From contig CAJJDO010000152.1 of assembly GCA_905183005.1 (NCBI GenBank), positions 65,607 to 129,606 on the forward strand: a DNA stretch of 64,000 nucleotides. Direction: 5' to 3'. The notes below the pieces were generated by a model that was not told where the DNA came from, did not search any database, and worked only from the letters and a program-made list of their open reading frames with translations. The stretch is from Paramecium pentaurelia. Its lineage: Eukaryota > Ciliophora > Oligohymenophorea > Peniculida > Parameciidae. Positions 11,636-24,947 of this stretch are shown here, piece after piece (position 1 is the first letter of the stretch; the number at the start of each line of letters is the position of its first letter). Made by a program: the position numbers and the translations under genes.

Positions 11636-12618
11636 ATGGCCGAAACAAAAGAGGAAGTTAAGGCTTAACCCAAAGTATATTCTTACGCAGATTTAATCGA
11701 ATTCGAAAATAAACAAGCTTTTAGTTCAATAGGGAAGATGCCACTATCAACAAAATAAACTCTACCTAGTTTTAGTTTCGGCTCAGCTGAACGTGCAAAT
11801 TAAGCTAAGCTTTATCACAACAAAGAACTTGCTAGAATAGATTTTGGGGGTAAGAATATTATATATAACCAAATTAAGGTAAGGCTAGTCCTGGGCCTGT
11901 TTATAATGTAAGAGGAGGAGATCAATTTTATTACACATAAGATGCAAATACAAAATTTGGAACTGATGCTCGTAATACTTTGAATACAGGAGCCAAATTT
12001 GATTATTATTAAAGGAAAGATGTGGATGTAAACTTGAAATTGAATAATGATAGTTTGAACCTTAAGAAGCAGATTTGATTCGAAAACCCAAATATCCAAA
12101 CGTTAAGATTGGATTGGAATCTAGAGTATGATTCAAATATATTTAGTTCCCTCCTGAAAAAAGATTAAAGGGAACACCTGGACCTTAATATGACCCAGCA
12201 ATAAAGCCAGAAGTGCCCACTCCTGCTCAATATTCTTTTGGATATAGAAGAGATATACCAGGGGCATCTGCTTTGGCTCCTACTTGTTCAACTCCAGTGA
12301 TAGTGGGTCCAGGAGCATATTTGTGGAAACCTCCTGCAAATACAAGCAATTTAGAAGATGCTCCTAATTGGACATTACCAAAGGGACCTAAAATAGGAAA
12401 GATCTTTGAAGGATGGGATAAGAATTAAACATATGATACAAAATAGTATTCTTAATGAGATAAAAAGGATTGCTGTAGGAGTGCAAGTTAATTCTAAGAA
12501 AAAGTCATATCCAGCATTCAGTGTTGGTAAGTCAACAAGAGAAGCGAAAGTTGGACATTTTAAGTAATTAATGGTCAAGGTTCCATCAAAGGTGCATATA
12601 CCTCATCCGAAAATATGA
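11636..12618 (+). CDS. SHIPPO/STPG-repeat ciliary protein, 294 aa
   Basis: Four introns of 29, 26, 21 and 22 nt give exactly 295 codons. Sperm-tail PG-rich (STPGP) motifs recur: SPGPVYNV, TPGPQYDP, VGPGAYLW, with SFGSAER, FGTDAR and FSVGKSTR between them, the pattern of ODF3/SHIPPO-type proteins. These proteins lie along axonemal microtubules, many as microtubule inner proteins. Two small genes (14677-14964 and 58582-59200) share this style of short Pro/Gly/Tyr-rich motifs. No catalytic function is expected. Confidence 0.85.
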
Positions 12619-12677
12619 TTATTTAAAGATTGCATATGAAGAATATATATTAAATATATTTTACATTAATAAAAATA

Positions 12678-13350
12678 ATGCAAAAATATTTAGGTGCTAT
12701 CTACTACGAATTCAGATACTTGATGGGTCGTGCTTTTAAAGAGACTGGGTTGTGTAAGTGAGCATATGTGTAAACTGTATAGATTTTGATCAATATGGGT
12801 CTCGTTTGTCCAATGACATTGCTTGGTTAGAGCCATTATCAAGACACAGAAAGATTATGCCATTATTTGGATATTACAAACCAAGAATAAGTGAATCAGC
12901 CAGCATTTAAGATAATGCAAGTTTAATTGGGTAAGTAAACCTTGGAGAAAATGTTCAAATTGGATATGGAGCTATCCTCAGAGCAGATGATCAAGCTATC
13001 AGAATAGGTTCAAACAGTGTTGTTGGTGATAACACAGCAATACAATGCTCTAGAACTCGACTTCCTACAAATGTATTGGCAAGTGTAACCATTGGTATGT
13101 CTTTTAATCTTATCTCTTAGGCCAAAATGTTACAATAGGGGATAGTTGCATTATTAATAATTCAATAATTGATGATAACGTTACTATTGGATCAAGAACA
13201 CTCATACTTGATGGTGCTCAAATTGAAAGAGGTTCATAGATTGCTGAAGATAGTGTTGTACCTCCAGGAAGATTGATTCCTTCAGGATAATTATGGGCAG
13301 GCAATCCAGTATAATTTGTTAGAAATTTGAATGAAAAGTAGATCAATTGA
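12678..13350 (+). CDS. gamma-carbonic-anhydrase-like left-handed beta-helix protein, 205 aa
   Basis: Introns of 29 and 26 nt leave 206 codons. After a basic N terminus (MQKYLGAIYYEFRYLMGRAF) come hexapeptide repeats of the left-handed beta-helix: SASIQDNASLIGQVNLG, IGYGAILRADD, IRIGSNSVVGDN, VTIGQNVTIGDS, ending in VPPGRLIPSGQLWAGNP, the usual gamma-CA C-terminal signature. The family forms a trimer on the matrix arm of mitochondrial complex I in plants and protists. The protein has a single His (in LSRHRKIM), so the three zinc ligands are missing; a structural role in complex I is more likely than CO2 hydration. Confidence 0.87.
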
Positions 13351-13374
13351 AATCATAATATAATAAATATAATA

Positions 13375-14544
13375 TCAGTATAAATCAAATATGGTCTTCA
13401 TATAAAATTGAACATGTTTTCTGTATGTTTATATATTTTCAAAATGAGAAAGTAAGTCTAGCAATTAAGATGGTTTACTTTTTTTCATTTTGGTTGCTAA
13501 TCTTGAGATCAATTATCTATCAATATTATGTTTTTATTTGGCTGCATATATTAATTCACCCACATTAAATTATATTATACTAGTTTCATGACCTTAAAAA
13601 TTAAATCCATAATCTTCTTCTTTAAATTATTCTAATTGTTTTTATGTCACATCTATGAAACCTAATATTAATTCAGGAATTCCACGAATCATTCCCCTTA
13701 CCATAAGATAATCCCAACATCGAATGCAATCATCTAACTTAAATACATATATAAAAAGCGATAAAATCATTTTGCTAATCCAAAGTGAATCATTTACATT
13801 TTTAAGATTCAGTTTTGGAAACTTTTTACGTATTAAATGATGTATCAATTTGGTAAAAAAGAAATGTAATGGCATATCATGACAAAAATTAAAGCATAGT
13901 AAATGTTTTTCATTAGTTAACATTTACATAAAACATTAAAAAGTCTTATGTTCATCACATCCAGATACAATCAAAGTTAAAGCACATACAAAATTCATTC
14001 CTTAACAATAACCTACTCCTGGTAATGCATTTGATATGGCACAGAGAATTCTTTTAAGTTATTCTTAACCACAATTCTCATGTTTAAATAAAGCATGATT
14101 CACTAACGTTCGGTCTATATCTTTCAGAATATTTTTAACATCAATTGGCATATATTCCAAATACTTTTCGTATGATAAATGCATTTTTCCATTAGTCAAA
14201 AGGGCCTTCCAAGTAGCCCATCTATATTCTTTAGGAGGTCCTAATAGTACTAGTTCTTCAAATTCTGGTTTATTGTATAATAGATTGACGGTTGTTTAGA
14301 TATCATCTGCATAGTTCAAGGTGGCAATTGCTTAAGACCATCTTTAAGCTGAATGTTCATTTCTATAATACGGTGTTGAGGGTCCACATTAGACCATCTT
14401 AAAAAAATTATTATTTTCTTTATCCATTAATGTTTAAACACATGAACCTGATTTTAGATCTTCTCTTTTCCATTTTGTATCTGGAGATCCTTAACGAGGT
14501 ACATTATTTTGTATTTCACCTAAGCAGACATTGTTGTTTCCCAT
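13375..14544 (-). CDS. TBC-domain Rab GTPase-activating protein, 389 aa
   Basis: An intron-free frame of 390 codons. The TBC domain spans about residues 105-330: RWATWKALL, then KDIDRTLVNHALF with the Arg finger of the IxxDxxR motif, then LPGVGYCQGMNFV with the Gln finger of YxQ, and CIRCWDYLMVRG near its end. Both catalytic fingers are intact, so GAP activity on a Rab is expected; the partner Rab cannot be inferred. It converges on the carbonic-anhydrase-like gene with 24 bp between stop codons. Confidence 0.9.
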
Positions 14545-14676
14545 TTACTAGATAAATAAAATTATTGATAAAAAATTAAAAAGTATTAGTTAAATATCAA
14601 AAATATTTATTAATTAAAATCTCATTAATTAATAATTAGAATACATATGAATTATTAAAACAATAATACAATAATA

Positions 14677-14964
14677 TCATTTAATCATTTTTGCATCATA
14701 ACCAGTACCTGGAGCTAAAATTTTGATTTTTGGTACACTAGGTAATGAGCGTAAATAATTCTTCCAATCTAACCTATAATTATTGGTGTAGTAGAATGGT
14801 GTAGCAGGTTTCTGATATTAATTAGACTATCTATTTCCACTCACAAATCCAGCAGAGTTGACACGTTATAGAGGTGCTTAGTTAACAGTGTTAATCGATT
14901 TAAATGGCTATTTTGTTATTCCAGAAGGAGCGCGTACAACAGCAAGAGCTTACTGTTTTTGCAT
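14677..14964 (-). CDS. small Pro/Tyr-rich protein, possibly ciliary, 95 aa
   Basis: Frame of 96 codons without intron, 132 bp upstream of the TBC gene start. Motifs such as RAPSGITKQPFKSIN, SAGFVSGNR, TPFYYTNNYRLDW and LAPGTGYD have the short Pro/Gly/Asn/Tyr-rich style seen in small axonemal inner proteins, but I cannot name a family. No signal peptide or membrane segment. Confidence 0.6.
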
Positions 14965-16256
14965 TAATTATTTATTTAATACAAAAAAGAATACTTGTCA
15001 ATTATAACAATTTATCATAATTATACATTTAATATTTGAAGACTATCATTAAATTAAGCTTTATTGTATATAATGAATGGGTTTTAGAAACCTCTTAAAT
15101 AAATTTCAAATTATTTATAATAATAATTAGAGACCATATAAATATATTGTGCAGAGCATATATATATCAACCTCTAATGAAACTATAAAATAAATTTATA
15201 AAATGGTTATTTTGGTTGTTGATTTTCAAGATAAATTAAATATTGGTATTTTGAATACCGATATACATCCACTTACTTTAATATTATTTAAGAGAAATTG
15301 AATTAATTTAAGATTTTTATTTATTTAAATGAGAATCCTAGACACCTTTTATTCAACATAAGAATAAGTGCCTATAAATAGAAAAGTTAATTAATTAAAA
15401 TTTTGTTTTTAGCAGATTAAGATAATATATGATTAAATAATAAAGTAGCATATAAATGAAGACGGATGAGAGAATGAAAAAGAGCATGAGAAAGGAAGAT
15501 ATTTAGGAGATATTGAAGAAGGAAACTATACCTTAAGAAGTTACAGAGGAAGAAATTTAATATTTGAAAGAACTTTTCTTAGAGATTGCCAAGGCTATAT
15601 AGTTATTGAAGGCATAATGAGAGAAGCAAAAATAATTGATTTATTTGGATAAGTATTGTTAGGTAGCATCTAAAATTGGTATAGTATTAATCAATTTCTT
15701 GGTTGATTTAATTAAATTTAGAAATAAATAAGTTAAGTAGTTTATGTTTATCTAAGGATACAAAAAAGTAAAATAGAATATTGAAGTTAAATATTAAAAG
15801 TGAATTAATTGTTATTTCATCACTTTTTTTTGTATTTATTAAGAAATCTTATTGATCTTAAAATAAATTAAAGACTTTAAAATTTAAATTGAAGCAGATG
15901 TTTCTAATCTGAGTATATTCGATTATTGATTTAATTTTCAATCAATCAAGTTAAATAAATATCCATTTTTAACTGTATTAACACCATTTGTGTAGATTGT
16001 TTGAAACATTATGATTTTATGATTAATTATCATTAGAAGTATAAAAATTTGTTTTGGTTTATTATGTTAATTATAATACCCATCATATGTATAATTTAAA
16101 TGAATTGTTGAGTATTTACCAATTTAGAATTTCATTATATTAGTGTAAAATTTGATTTAGAGAAAGCCAAGTAATGTATATGTTTTAGTTTTTATTATTT
16201 AATGTTTATTTATGTGTTTGATTATCTTGAATGGATGAAAATTGTGTAATACAATA
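14965..16256. other. largely non-coding stretch upstream of the channel gene
   Basis: About 1.3 kb, A+T rich. Apart from the doubtful small frame at 15456-15803 I see nothing coding. The channel's promoter and 5' leader should lie at the right end; a short upstream ATG (16231) is closed by TGA just before the chosen start. Confidence 0.4.
15456..15803 (+). CDS. doubtful small helical protein
   Basis: ATG 15456 opens a Lys/Glu-rich helical frame (MKTDERMKKSMRKED) that meets a TGA at 15618-15620. The same frame continues in a protein-like way after it (LDKYCQVASKIGIVLINFLV) to a TGA at 15801. I find no GT-AG intron that would remove the first stop without shifting frame. Either a 54-residue protein, a broken gene, or an error. 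Low confidence. Confidence 0.3.
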
Positions 16257-19200
16257 ATGAATAGAGAGATTATTATTATTATTAAAAAAATAATGATTGA
16301 CAGAAGACATGAGAAAAAGAAGAGTGATGGTAGTAATACGTTAAGAATCAAAAAGAGAGAAAGTGAGGAAGTAGAACCTAACAATCAATTTTAGAATTCA
16401 GATCGGTTTAATTCTAATCATTCATAAATTAAGCATTCACTTAATATTTCTGATAAAAGTAGTGTTCTTGGTCTCTAAAATCCTTTATTATCATAGGACA
16501 GCATCTCTGATAGAGAAAATAGAAGTAAAAGACATTCTTAGGATGAATTAAAAATCAAATTAGACTATGAATAACCAATTCCTTTAATTCATTTAATTGA
16601 ACATGAAATAAGATTACGTTGTCGACCAGATTTAATCAAGTAAACAAAATGTCATGGGGATGTGAGTGAACAGGTCATAGTTAATAACAAAATAACTGTA
16701 GACATTGACGTTGATCAGGATATTTTACGCAAATATAATAAACATTGTATTCGAGACTACAAAAGTGATCCATACTATATTAAATTAGTAGAACTTCATG
16801 GGTATTAAAGAATCAAACATGAATTGCAGGTACTCTTTTAAATTTAAAATATATATAGAATTATAATGATCCTTATACCTTGCTCAATGTGCGTAAGATT
16901 ATTGTTTATATCTCATTTGTTATTCCTATTATTGCAAAGTCTATAATTAATTCAATAGTATTTTAGTTATTAATGACAGTATTGATTCTTTTTAATATCA
17001 CTCTATATGTAATTGTGAAAACTTAACATCGTCATGATACCGATTAAATTGAATAAATAATTTCCATACTATTTTTCACTGAAATTGGATTACGTATTAT
17101 TTCATAAGGACTTTTCTTTTCAAAAAATGCTTATTTTTTTAATTTCTCTAATATATTTGATTTTTCAATTGCATTACTATCAGCAATTAATTTATATAGA
17201 CCAGATATAGTTATAATAGATTTATCACCACTTCGTATAATAACTTTATTATAATATTTGGGTGATATTTTTGATGGTTTAAGAGTGATGTTGACAGCTT
17301 TAAAATAATCAATAAAATATATATTGGAAGCATTGGCAATTGTAGGATTGTTTTCATTATTTTTTGCATTGGCTGGAGTGTTTTTATTTTAAGGATTATT
17401 TAATTATAGATGTGTTCCAATTAATGAAGAGATGGGAGATGATTGGATTTAATGTAATGTAGATTAATGTCCTGAAGGAATGGAATGTAAATATGTTGAA
17501 TAGACAATAAAATTACCAACTTCATTTAATAATATAATATATTCTTATGGTTAGATTTTGAGAACTATTACAATGGATGATTGGAGTTGGGTAATGTTTT
17601 TTACAATTAGAATATTTAATCCTTGGGTTTGGATGTATTATTTATTGATAATTTTTGTATGTGGTTTTTTTAGTTTTAATTTGGTAATAGCAGTATTGAA
17701 AACTCATTATGCTGAGGCAACTGAATAATTCTTTCATTAATAGGAATAGTAAGAAATTAATAGAAGATTATTAGAAGAGAAATCAAATCAAGATAGAGAT
17801 GTTACAGATGTTTTTGATGTTGCAATGCTTCGTTAAATTGGATTTCATAAGACATTTAAATAATATTATAAATTATTAAATTAATCAAAGAAAATTAATT
17901 AATATAAATTAGAAGATTTTTAATTAAAAAATTTCACTTAACCAAGATTGTTATCAGCCAAATAAAAACTTAATAAAAATATAAATGTAAAATATTATTA
18001 TGATCGATTTCTTAGAATAATTGTTTTGATAAATTATATGAATATTTAAGAAATTTGACATTCAAAAATATCTTGTTATCCAAATTCAAATGTCTTAGTA
18101 AACAATAAAAAGAAATTAATTTAAAAAATTATACTGATAATGAAGATTATCTTAAAATTTTGGAAGATCTTACTAAATTTGAATTCTCCTAATTATCAAA
18201 ATAAGTTAATCCAAAATAATATCAAAAATATACAAGTTTAGAAGAAGTTTTACCATCTTTTGCGTATTAATTTTATTTATATCAAATAGTAATATATAAA
18301 ATTCCAAATAAAATATTGATGATAAAGTTATTGATTATGCCAAATATAAATGTTCATAAGAATATTTAGTTCCATAATTCAATAAGAATAATTCATAAAC
18401 ATACAGATTCAACAATATACATAACTTTAAATGTCCCATTAAAAAAAGTTAAAGAGCCAAAATTAATTAAGTATTTAAAGATGCAGAATCTTAAAGATCA
18501 CATGTTGTTCGTACTAAATGTATTAGAAATGAAAAAAAGACTTATAAAGCATTTAGCAAGTAGATGATAAAATCAAAACATTCTATTCCATTTGCAATTA
18601 AAAAGGCAAATATTACATATATATTTGTTTAAGGGTATTATTTGAGTTATGATAAAATTGCATTCAAAATGAAGTAGAAAATTGAGAAGGAGAAAATAAA
18701 TAGTCTTTCATATGATTTAGAATATAAAAATATAAGAATGAAGGAAATTAAGAATAGGAGAATAGTTGATATTAATTGGTCAGGTAATGATGTCATTGAA
18801 ACACAATATGCAACCTTTAAATTAAAAAATGTTTTAGTTACATTAAATAAAACAGATTTTATTGTTTGGATAAAAGGATTATATGGTATGTTACAAATAT
18901 TAAGAAAATATATAAATAGGATAGTATCTAGTAAATTTACTGAAATTGCATTAGATTTACTTATATTCATTAATTTTACTTTCCTATCATTATATGGTAT
19001 TGCAGATGCCTCTATCATTTCTGAAGTAGAAGATATCATTACTATACTATTATCAATAGAAACATTCCTTCGATATTGTAGCATATCTTTTAAAGAATTA
19101 TCAAAAAGTAATGAGAGTATTCTTTAAACCTTAATTGTTATTTTAAATTTTATTGAATATACAATGAGTGATTATATGACCAATTTAACTGAATAAAATT

Positions 19201-22200
19201 TAAGATTAATTAGAGGAACAAAATGTCTATTATTTTATAGATGTTTAAAATATAATGGTATGGCTGTAACTATTGGTCATATAGCATCTAAAACATTTAA
19301 ATCATATATATATCTTACATTTTTAATGTTTGTTGTGATATTTTTGTATGCTTTAGTAGGTATGGAAGTATATGCAGGAGAGTTTGATTAGAATGATTTA
19401 TTAGGATAATTACATTCATATGATAATATTCTAAAATCGTTTATGACTGTATTTAATATCATGACAAATGATGATTGGTATGGTGTATTTGTTTTGGGAA
19501 CTGGGATAAATGAAACATTTGGAACAGTTTATTCATACTCAATGGTAATTATACTTAATTATTTAACATATGGATTAGTATTAGCTATTTTATTGGATGG
19601 ATTCAGTAAATATTTAGATAGATAGATATTTTCAGAAATAGAAGATTCTGAATAATCTATAATGCAATCTTCAAATAATGAATAATTAGATACAGAAAAT
19701 ACATTATAATAAATAGAAATTAATCCTATAGTATAAAATCAATAATTAGATTAAATAAAAAGTCGTAAAAGTAAATAAAAGACTGCTTTAATTCAACATC
19801 TAATAAATTCAATCAGATAAATTAATTAAAAAATATTAGATGCATCTCCTGAATTATATAATGGAATATAATGTGAATAATCTTTGTTTATTTTCAATAA
19901 AACTAATCATTTTAGAATGATGTGTATGATGATTGCAAGATCAAAATTTTATAATTTGATAAACGATGTATCTCTATCAGCATCGATAATTATTTTTATT
20001 ATTTAAACATATAATGATTATGAAGAAAATAAAGAAACATATCCACAAGAAGTTTAATTTTATCTCAACATTATTTTAGCAGTAGAATATATTATAAATG
20101 TTATTGCAAAAGGATTATTTATAGATATTGGTTCTCATTTCAATTCAATATGGCAAATTGTGGATGTGTTTTATTTGATATCATTCTTTTTCTAATATGA
20201 AAAAGATTATTATGTAAAACCAATCTTTTAAATCCTTCTCTATTTTGGATATTTTAGACCTTTTAATCTTTTAAATAGAATTAAATTTTTGAATGTATTA
20301 AGTTCAGCACTTTATCAATCTTTAGTAGATATATTAAATGTATTATTAACTCTCTTTTCAGTATGGATCATATTTGGAGTATATGGTATAATTCTCTATG
20401 AAGGATAATTTGGATTTTGTGAAGATAAAATGTAATTTAGATTAAATTATGAAGAATGTATACAATAAAATAAAACATGGGTTAATTTTAAACATAATTT
20501 TGATAATATTACAATGGCTATTCCAACATTATTTACAGTCTCCACTTTTGATGGTTGGGGTGAAATGTTATAAATTGCTTAAAATAGTGATAGTAGAAAT
20601 GTTGGACCTGTACCTTTTAATAGTTATATACATACTTATGTATTTTTTATTACTTTTTGCTTTATTGGATCAATGTTTTTCTTGAGTCTATTTACTGGTG
20701 TTTTATTCTCTAATTTAAAAGCAAATCAAAGTAAAATTGAATAAGGAGAATTCAATTAAAATTAGAAAGAATTTATTGAAATATCTGAAATCATTACAAA
20801 AGACATTCCTATATTTTCTACACCTCCAGATAATATCATTAGAAGATTAGCATCAATTATTATGAATAATTCTGCAATGTAATCTTTCTTTTTCCTTATC
20901 TTATTATTAGATGTTGTTAATAATATCTTATTTCATTCTGGTATGAATATGAAATATCTCGATATTATTAATTATATACATCATGCATTTTCAATTTTCA
21001 TTACTATCTGGAGTTTACTTCAATATTTGGCATTAGGATTGTTTAGATTCTTTGATAATCATTGGAGATAATTCCTTTTAATTTTGAATCTCATTGCAAT
21101 TACAGACCTTGCAATAGATCTCAAATATAATTGGGTAGAAACCTACTATTATTCCAGTCCTTTAACAGAATATTATAGACTATATAGATTGTGTTTTGCA
21201 TTAAGAAGCTTAAGATTGATTCTTATATTTTAAGGTTTAATTAATATTTAGAGACTAATGAGAGTTATGGTTTATGCACTACCATTTTTAGGTAAAATAT
21301 TCTTTATTCTAATTGATACTATGTTAGTCTTTGCTTTATTTGGATGTTAATTATATGGATAAATAGATTCAGGATAGATTATGGATGATCAAATTAATTT
21401 TCATAATATTGCTTAAGCTATGCTTACATTATTTAAATGTGCATCTGGTGATGATTGGAGAACTATAATGACTGATACTATGCATCATAATCCAAATTGT
21501 TCAACAGACTCATCTTATTGTGGATCTACTTATAATTAAATTTACTTTTTTCTATTTATGTTATTATCCAATTATGTTTTTTTAAATTTGTTTGTTTTAG
21601 GATTGATAGAATAATTTGAGTCATTTTTTTAAGTTCAAAATTCAATTATCCAAACTTATGTAGAAAATGAAGATAGAATTAAAACTATTTGGTGCAAGTA
21701 TTATTATATAAATCTATTTAAATAGATACTCTCCAGAAACATAAGGTAAAGCTATGCATTACAAATTTCTTTGTAGATTTCTATTAGATCTTGGATCACC
21801 TTTGGGAAGAGGAAAAGAAGAAAATCTTTGGGATGCTGCCAAATAAGCATCTGCATTCAAATTAAAATGGTATCATTAATCTCTATATTTTTAAGTGATC
21901 ATCATGGTTATATTCAATATAATTAATTGATTTATGAATTGTTTAGAACATGCTTTTAAGATGATGTATTTAAAACTGGGAGTAAAGATGCAATAAAATA
22001 GATTAAATAATATAATAAAGAAATGCAAATGAAATTAATGAATTATCGAAGGAATCTATTTATTAAGAGAGCTAATATATGCTTAGTTGATCTAAGAACT
22101 AATTTTAATATTCTTCATGATTACTTGAATGTTCTCATTGCTTTCAAGGCATGGGAATCTCATTCTATTAGTTTGATAAAGAAAATTAATAAAAGAAATA

Positions 22201-22502
22201 AAGATTACACTGAAAATACTGAATTAGAAGAATAAAATCCAGAAGAGTAATTTTATTATTTTATTAAAAGACTTTAATATAGTGGGCATTCTTTCTTAAA
22301 TGAAATGACTGTATTCAGAGGATCAGCTTAGATTAGTGACACAGATAGATTTCATCCTGTAATCACAGATGAAAACCAAACTAAACATCTTTTAACATTT
22401 TAAAGTTAAGAAATACTGCAACTTCCAGAAATACCATTATATGATCATTAATTGGAGAGTAGTTCCAAGAATGCTTTGTTTATATATAATCCACAAAAGT
22501 GA
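16257..22502 (+). CDS. four-domain voltage-gated cation (Ca2+-type) channel alpha1 subunit, 2035 aa
   Basis: Five introns (16830-16858, 17987-18015, 18264-18289, 21698-21725, 21870-21895) leave exactly 2036 codons. Four repeats of six membrane segments are visible, each with a pore motif: TMDDW (17570-17584), TNDDW (19464-19478), TFDGW (20544-20558) and SGDDW (21444-21458). These align with the TxExW filters of CaV channels, but every selectivity residue is Asp. S4 segments have Arg spaced by three, best in repeat IV (YRLYRLCFALRSLRLILI) and weak in repeat I. After repeat IV come KYSPETQGKAMHYKFL and SPLGRGKEE, matching the CaV C-terminal EF-hand-like region, and DHHGYIQYNQLI. In Paramecium, channels of this class carry the ciliary Ca2+ current; the role of this gene is inferred. 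An alternative start is 16293. Confidence 0.93.
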
Positions 22503-22928
22503 ACTAAGTTTGACAAATATTGATTTTGTAATTAGTTTTAATATCATAATCATTTTATTTAAAGATTTTATATCATTTGTAATATATTATTATGATTATT
22601 TACACAATTTTAGTTTATAGATTAAAATTTTAAAAATATTTATTCAATTTTAGCATTGTATATTTGGAATAAAACTAAAAAGGAAATAATACCTATTTTG
22701 ATTTAATTATAGGTAATTAAGAAATAAAATTACAAATGAGATAAATTTATAATATAAAAATACAATTTATTATTAGATTAAATAAATTAATATATTGGTT
22801 TATTTTGCAAAACAAAAAAATTCTATATTAATATTTTTGATTCTTTTAAATAAAAATATAAATAATTAATATCTATAAATATATATTATATTTATAGAAT
22901 TATTGAATAAGGTAATAGAATAAAATGA
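22503..22928. other. non-coding stretch between convergent genes
   Basis: About 430 bp of A+T-rich sequence between the stop of the channel gene and the stop of the gene on the other strand. Nothing recognisable. Confidence 0.45.
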
Positions 22929-24888
22929 TCAAAATTTTTTCTAAGAATTTTTAATAATAGAACATAATTCTTATTTTTATTAATTCTATTAATTTTGTTT
23001 GGCTAATTACTTCAACATTTATTGTATCATTAAACCTTTCATATTTTTTGATATTGATTCCTATTTTTCACTATGAAGTCTTCTAAAATGTTGTGTTTGA
23101 GGTGAACTATGATTGTTATTGCTATGAAAGTTTAGCAAAGGAGATTCTTTTTCGTGTCTTTCAGTCAAACATCCTAATTCTGGTATAGATAACTTATTAT
23201 AAAGTGCTTTTCCATCTGATTTGTTTTTTTTGTGTTGTTTTTTTTCATTAATATCATTGAATTATTATTGAGAATTACAATTAATTTTTAATTTATCAAA
23301 TTAATTTAGTACTTTATCTTGATGAGAACTCTATTTTATATGATTAATAGGTTTTGGTTTTTTTGAATTTAAAACTTTTTTAAATAAATTTTTAGCTAAT
23401 AAACCAAATTATTATTAGGGTTATTAAGTAGAATTAATTTATTTTCCTTTCTTAATTTGATTGATATCTGGTTTAGAATTTTGAAGATTTTATTTTTTAT
23501 AATTAATGGATGGACTATTTCTATTAGAATAAGAAGTAAATAATATATTAGTACCAGATAAAGGTCGATGAGTAATGGAACCATGTTTAAATTTATTATA
23601 TTAAGGATCATTATAAGTATCTTCAATAAGTAATTTAGCCAGAGAATTCAATTTGACATTATTATTATTGTTAATTTATGGTTATTATGTTTTCAGATGT
23701 GTAGAACTAATAGATACTTTATGTAAGGAAAGAGTAGGTGTATTATTTTGATTTACATCACGTATAATTTTATTGATTTTGATTTGATTCTTAGGCACAA
23801 TAGTTTTAGATTTGTTTTTAATTAATTCTTAGGGTTTAGTATCTAATTTAGTTAAACTTTCAATTATATCTGTAGATGCTTGTCTGTTAGATTTCTTTGA
23901 TAAATTATTTAATTAATCTTTAGCAAAAGTGATCTTCTTTTCAATAGAACCAATACTGTATTTTATATCATTCTTTTTATGTAGACTATAACTAGGTTAT
24001 CCTTTTTGATGTATTTTAGCCTTTTATTTTTAGATTAATTCTATAATTCTATGTTCTTGAGATTATTTGGGATTTGGAGATGTTGTTTATTTTTTATTAA
24101 ATTTGGTTCCAATATATAATAAGAAATTATCTAAAGTAATCTTTTCTTTTTTAGGTATTGGAGCAATAGAAAATGAAGACATGTCATCAAAGTGTTCTAG
24201 ATGCTTAAATAACTCATTAATAGTTTATGATGTATCTTTGCGAAAAGGTTTTTCATTCTAAGCAGTTTTATAGTTAACAATTTTTTACTTTTAACCAACT
24301 TATTTCTTTCAGAATTTAAGTCTGTTGCACAACTTCATTTTCAGGCTCTTCTTATTCTTGAGGTAGAGATTCTTATGAATTAGCAGGAGATGGTCTATCA
24401 CCTACTATACCTTTAGGTGGTTTTTAAGGATTTAATTTATTTTCTTCTTCAATGATTTTAGCTATTCGAAAATAATCGTACTTTCGTTTCTTATCATAAT
24501 ATTTATTTAAAACTGTACACACAGGCTCTTAAAATATTCTAGCAATATCTGCATGGAACTAATTCAATTAAATATGATACTTTATAATATTCTGTAAGTA
24601 ATACAATTTTTTATGGATATTCCTCTAATTTATAAAATCGCTTAAGATATTCATCCTATCATTATGTATTAATTAAGGTACTTCTTCATCTATAGTCAGC
24701 CAATCTTTAAAATGTATAACATGTTTTGTTGATGCATCACTTAATATTTCATTTATTTCTCTAATGTAATAATAATTTTAAGAATGCTGATATTTCTTAT
24801 ATAAGTTGAAATTCATAACAGTCATAGGCTTTCTAACTATCATTGGTAAGGTTTGAGATTGCTCTACGAATTTAAAATTCTAACTCAT
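22929..24888 (-). CDS. hypothetical Lys/Asn/Gln-rich protein, 642 aa
   Basis: One 31-nt intron (near 24261-24291) gives 643 codons. Residues about 1-150 are a compact helical region (VRKPMTVMNFNLYKKYQ ... HADIARIFQEPVCTVLNKYY), the rest is low-complexity, basic and Asn/Gln/Ser rich. No catalytic motif or membrane segment. It follows the K+ channel gene by 59 bp on the same strand, but Paramecium has no operons, so a shared function is not implied. Family unknown. Confidence 0.75.
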
Positions 24889-24947
24889 ATTGTTAATTAA
24901 TTTTAATTATATAAATTCTATACGCATACGAATTTACAAATAACTTA

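Noticed and set aside
18647..19084. Minus-strand 145-residue frame with membrane-like stretches
   Set aside because: It lies wholly inside repeat II of the channel gene on the opposite strand and has no motif of its own.
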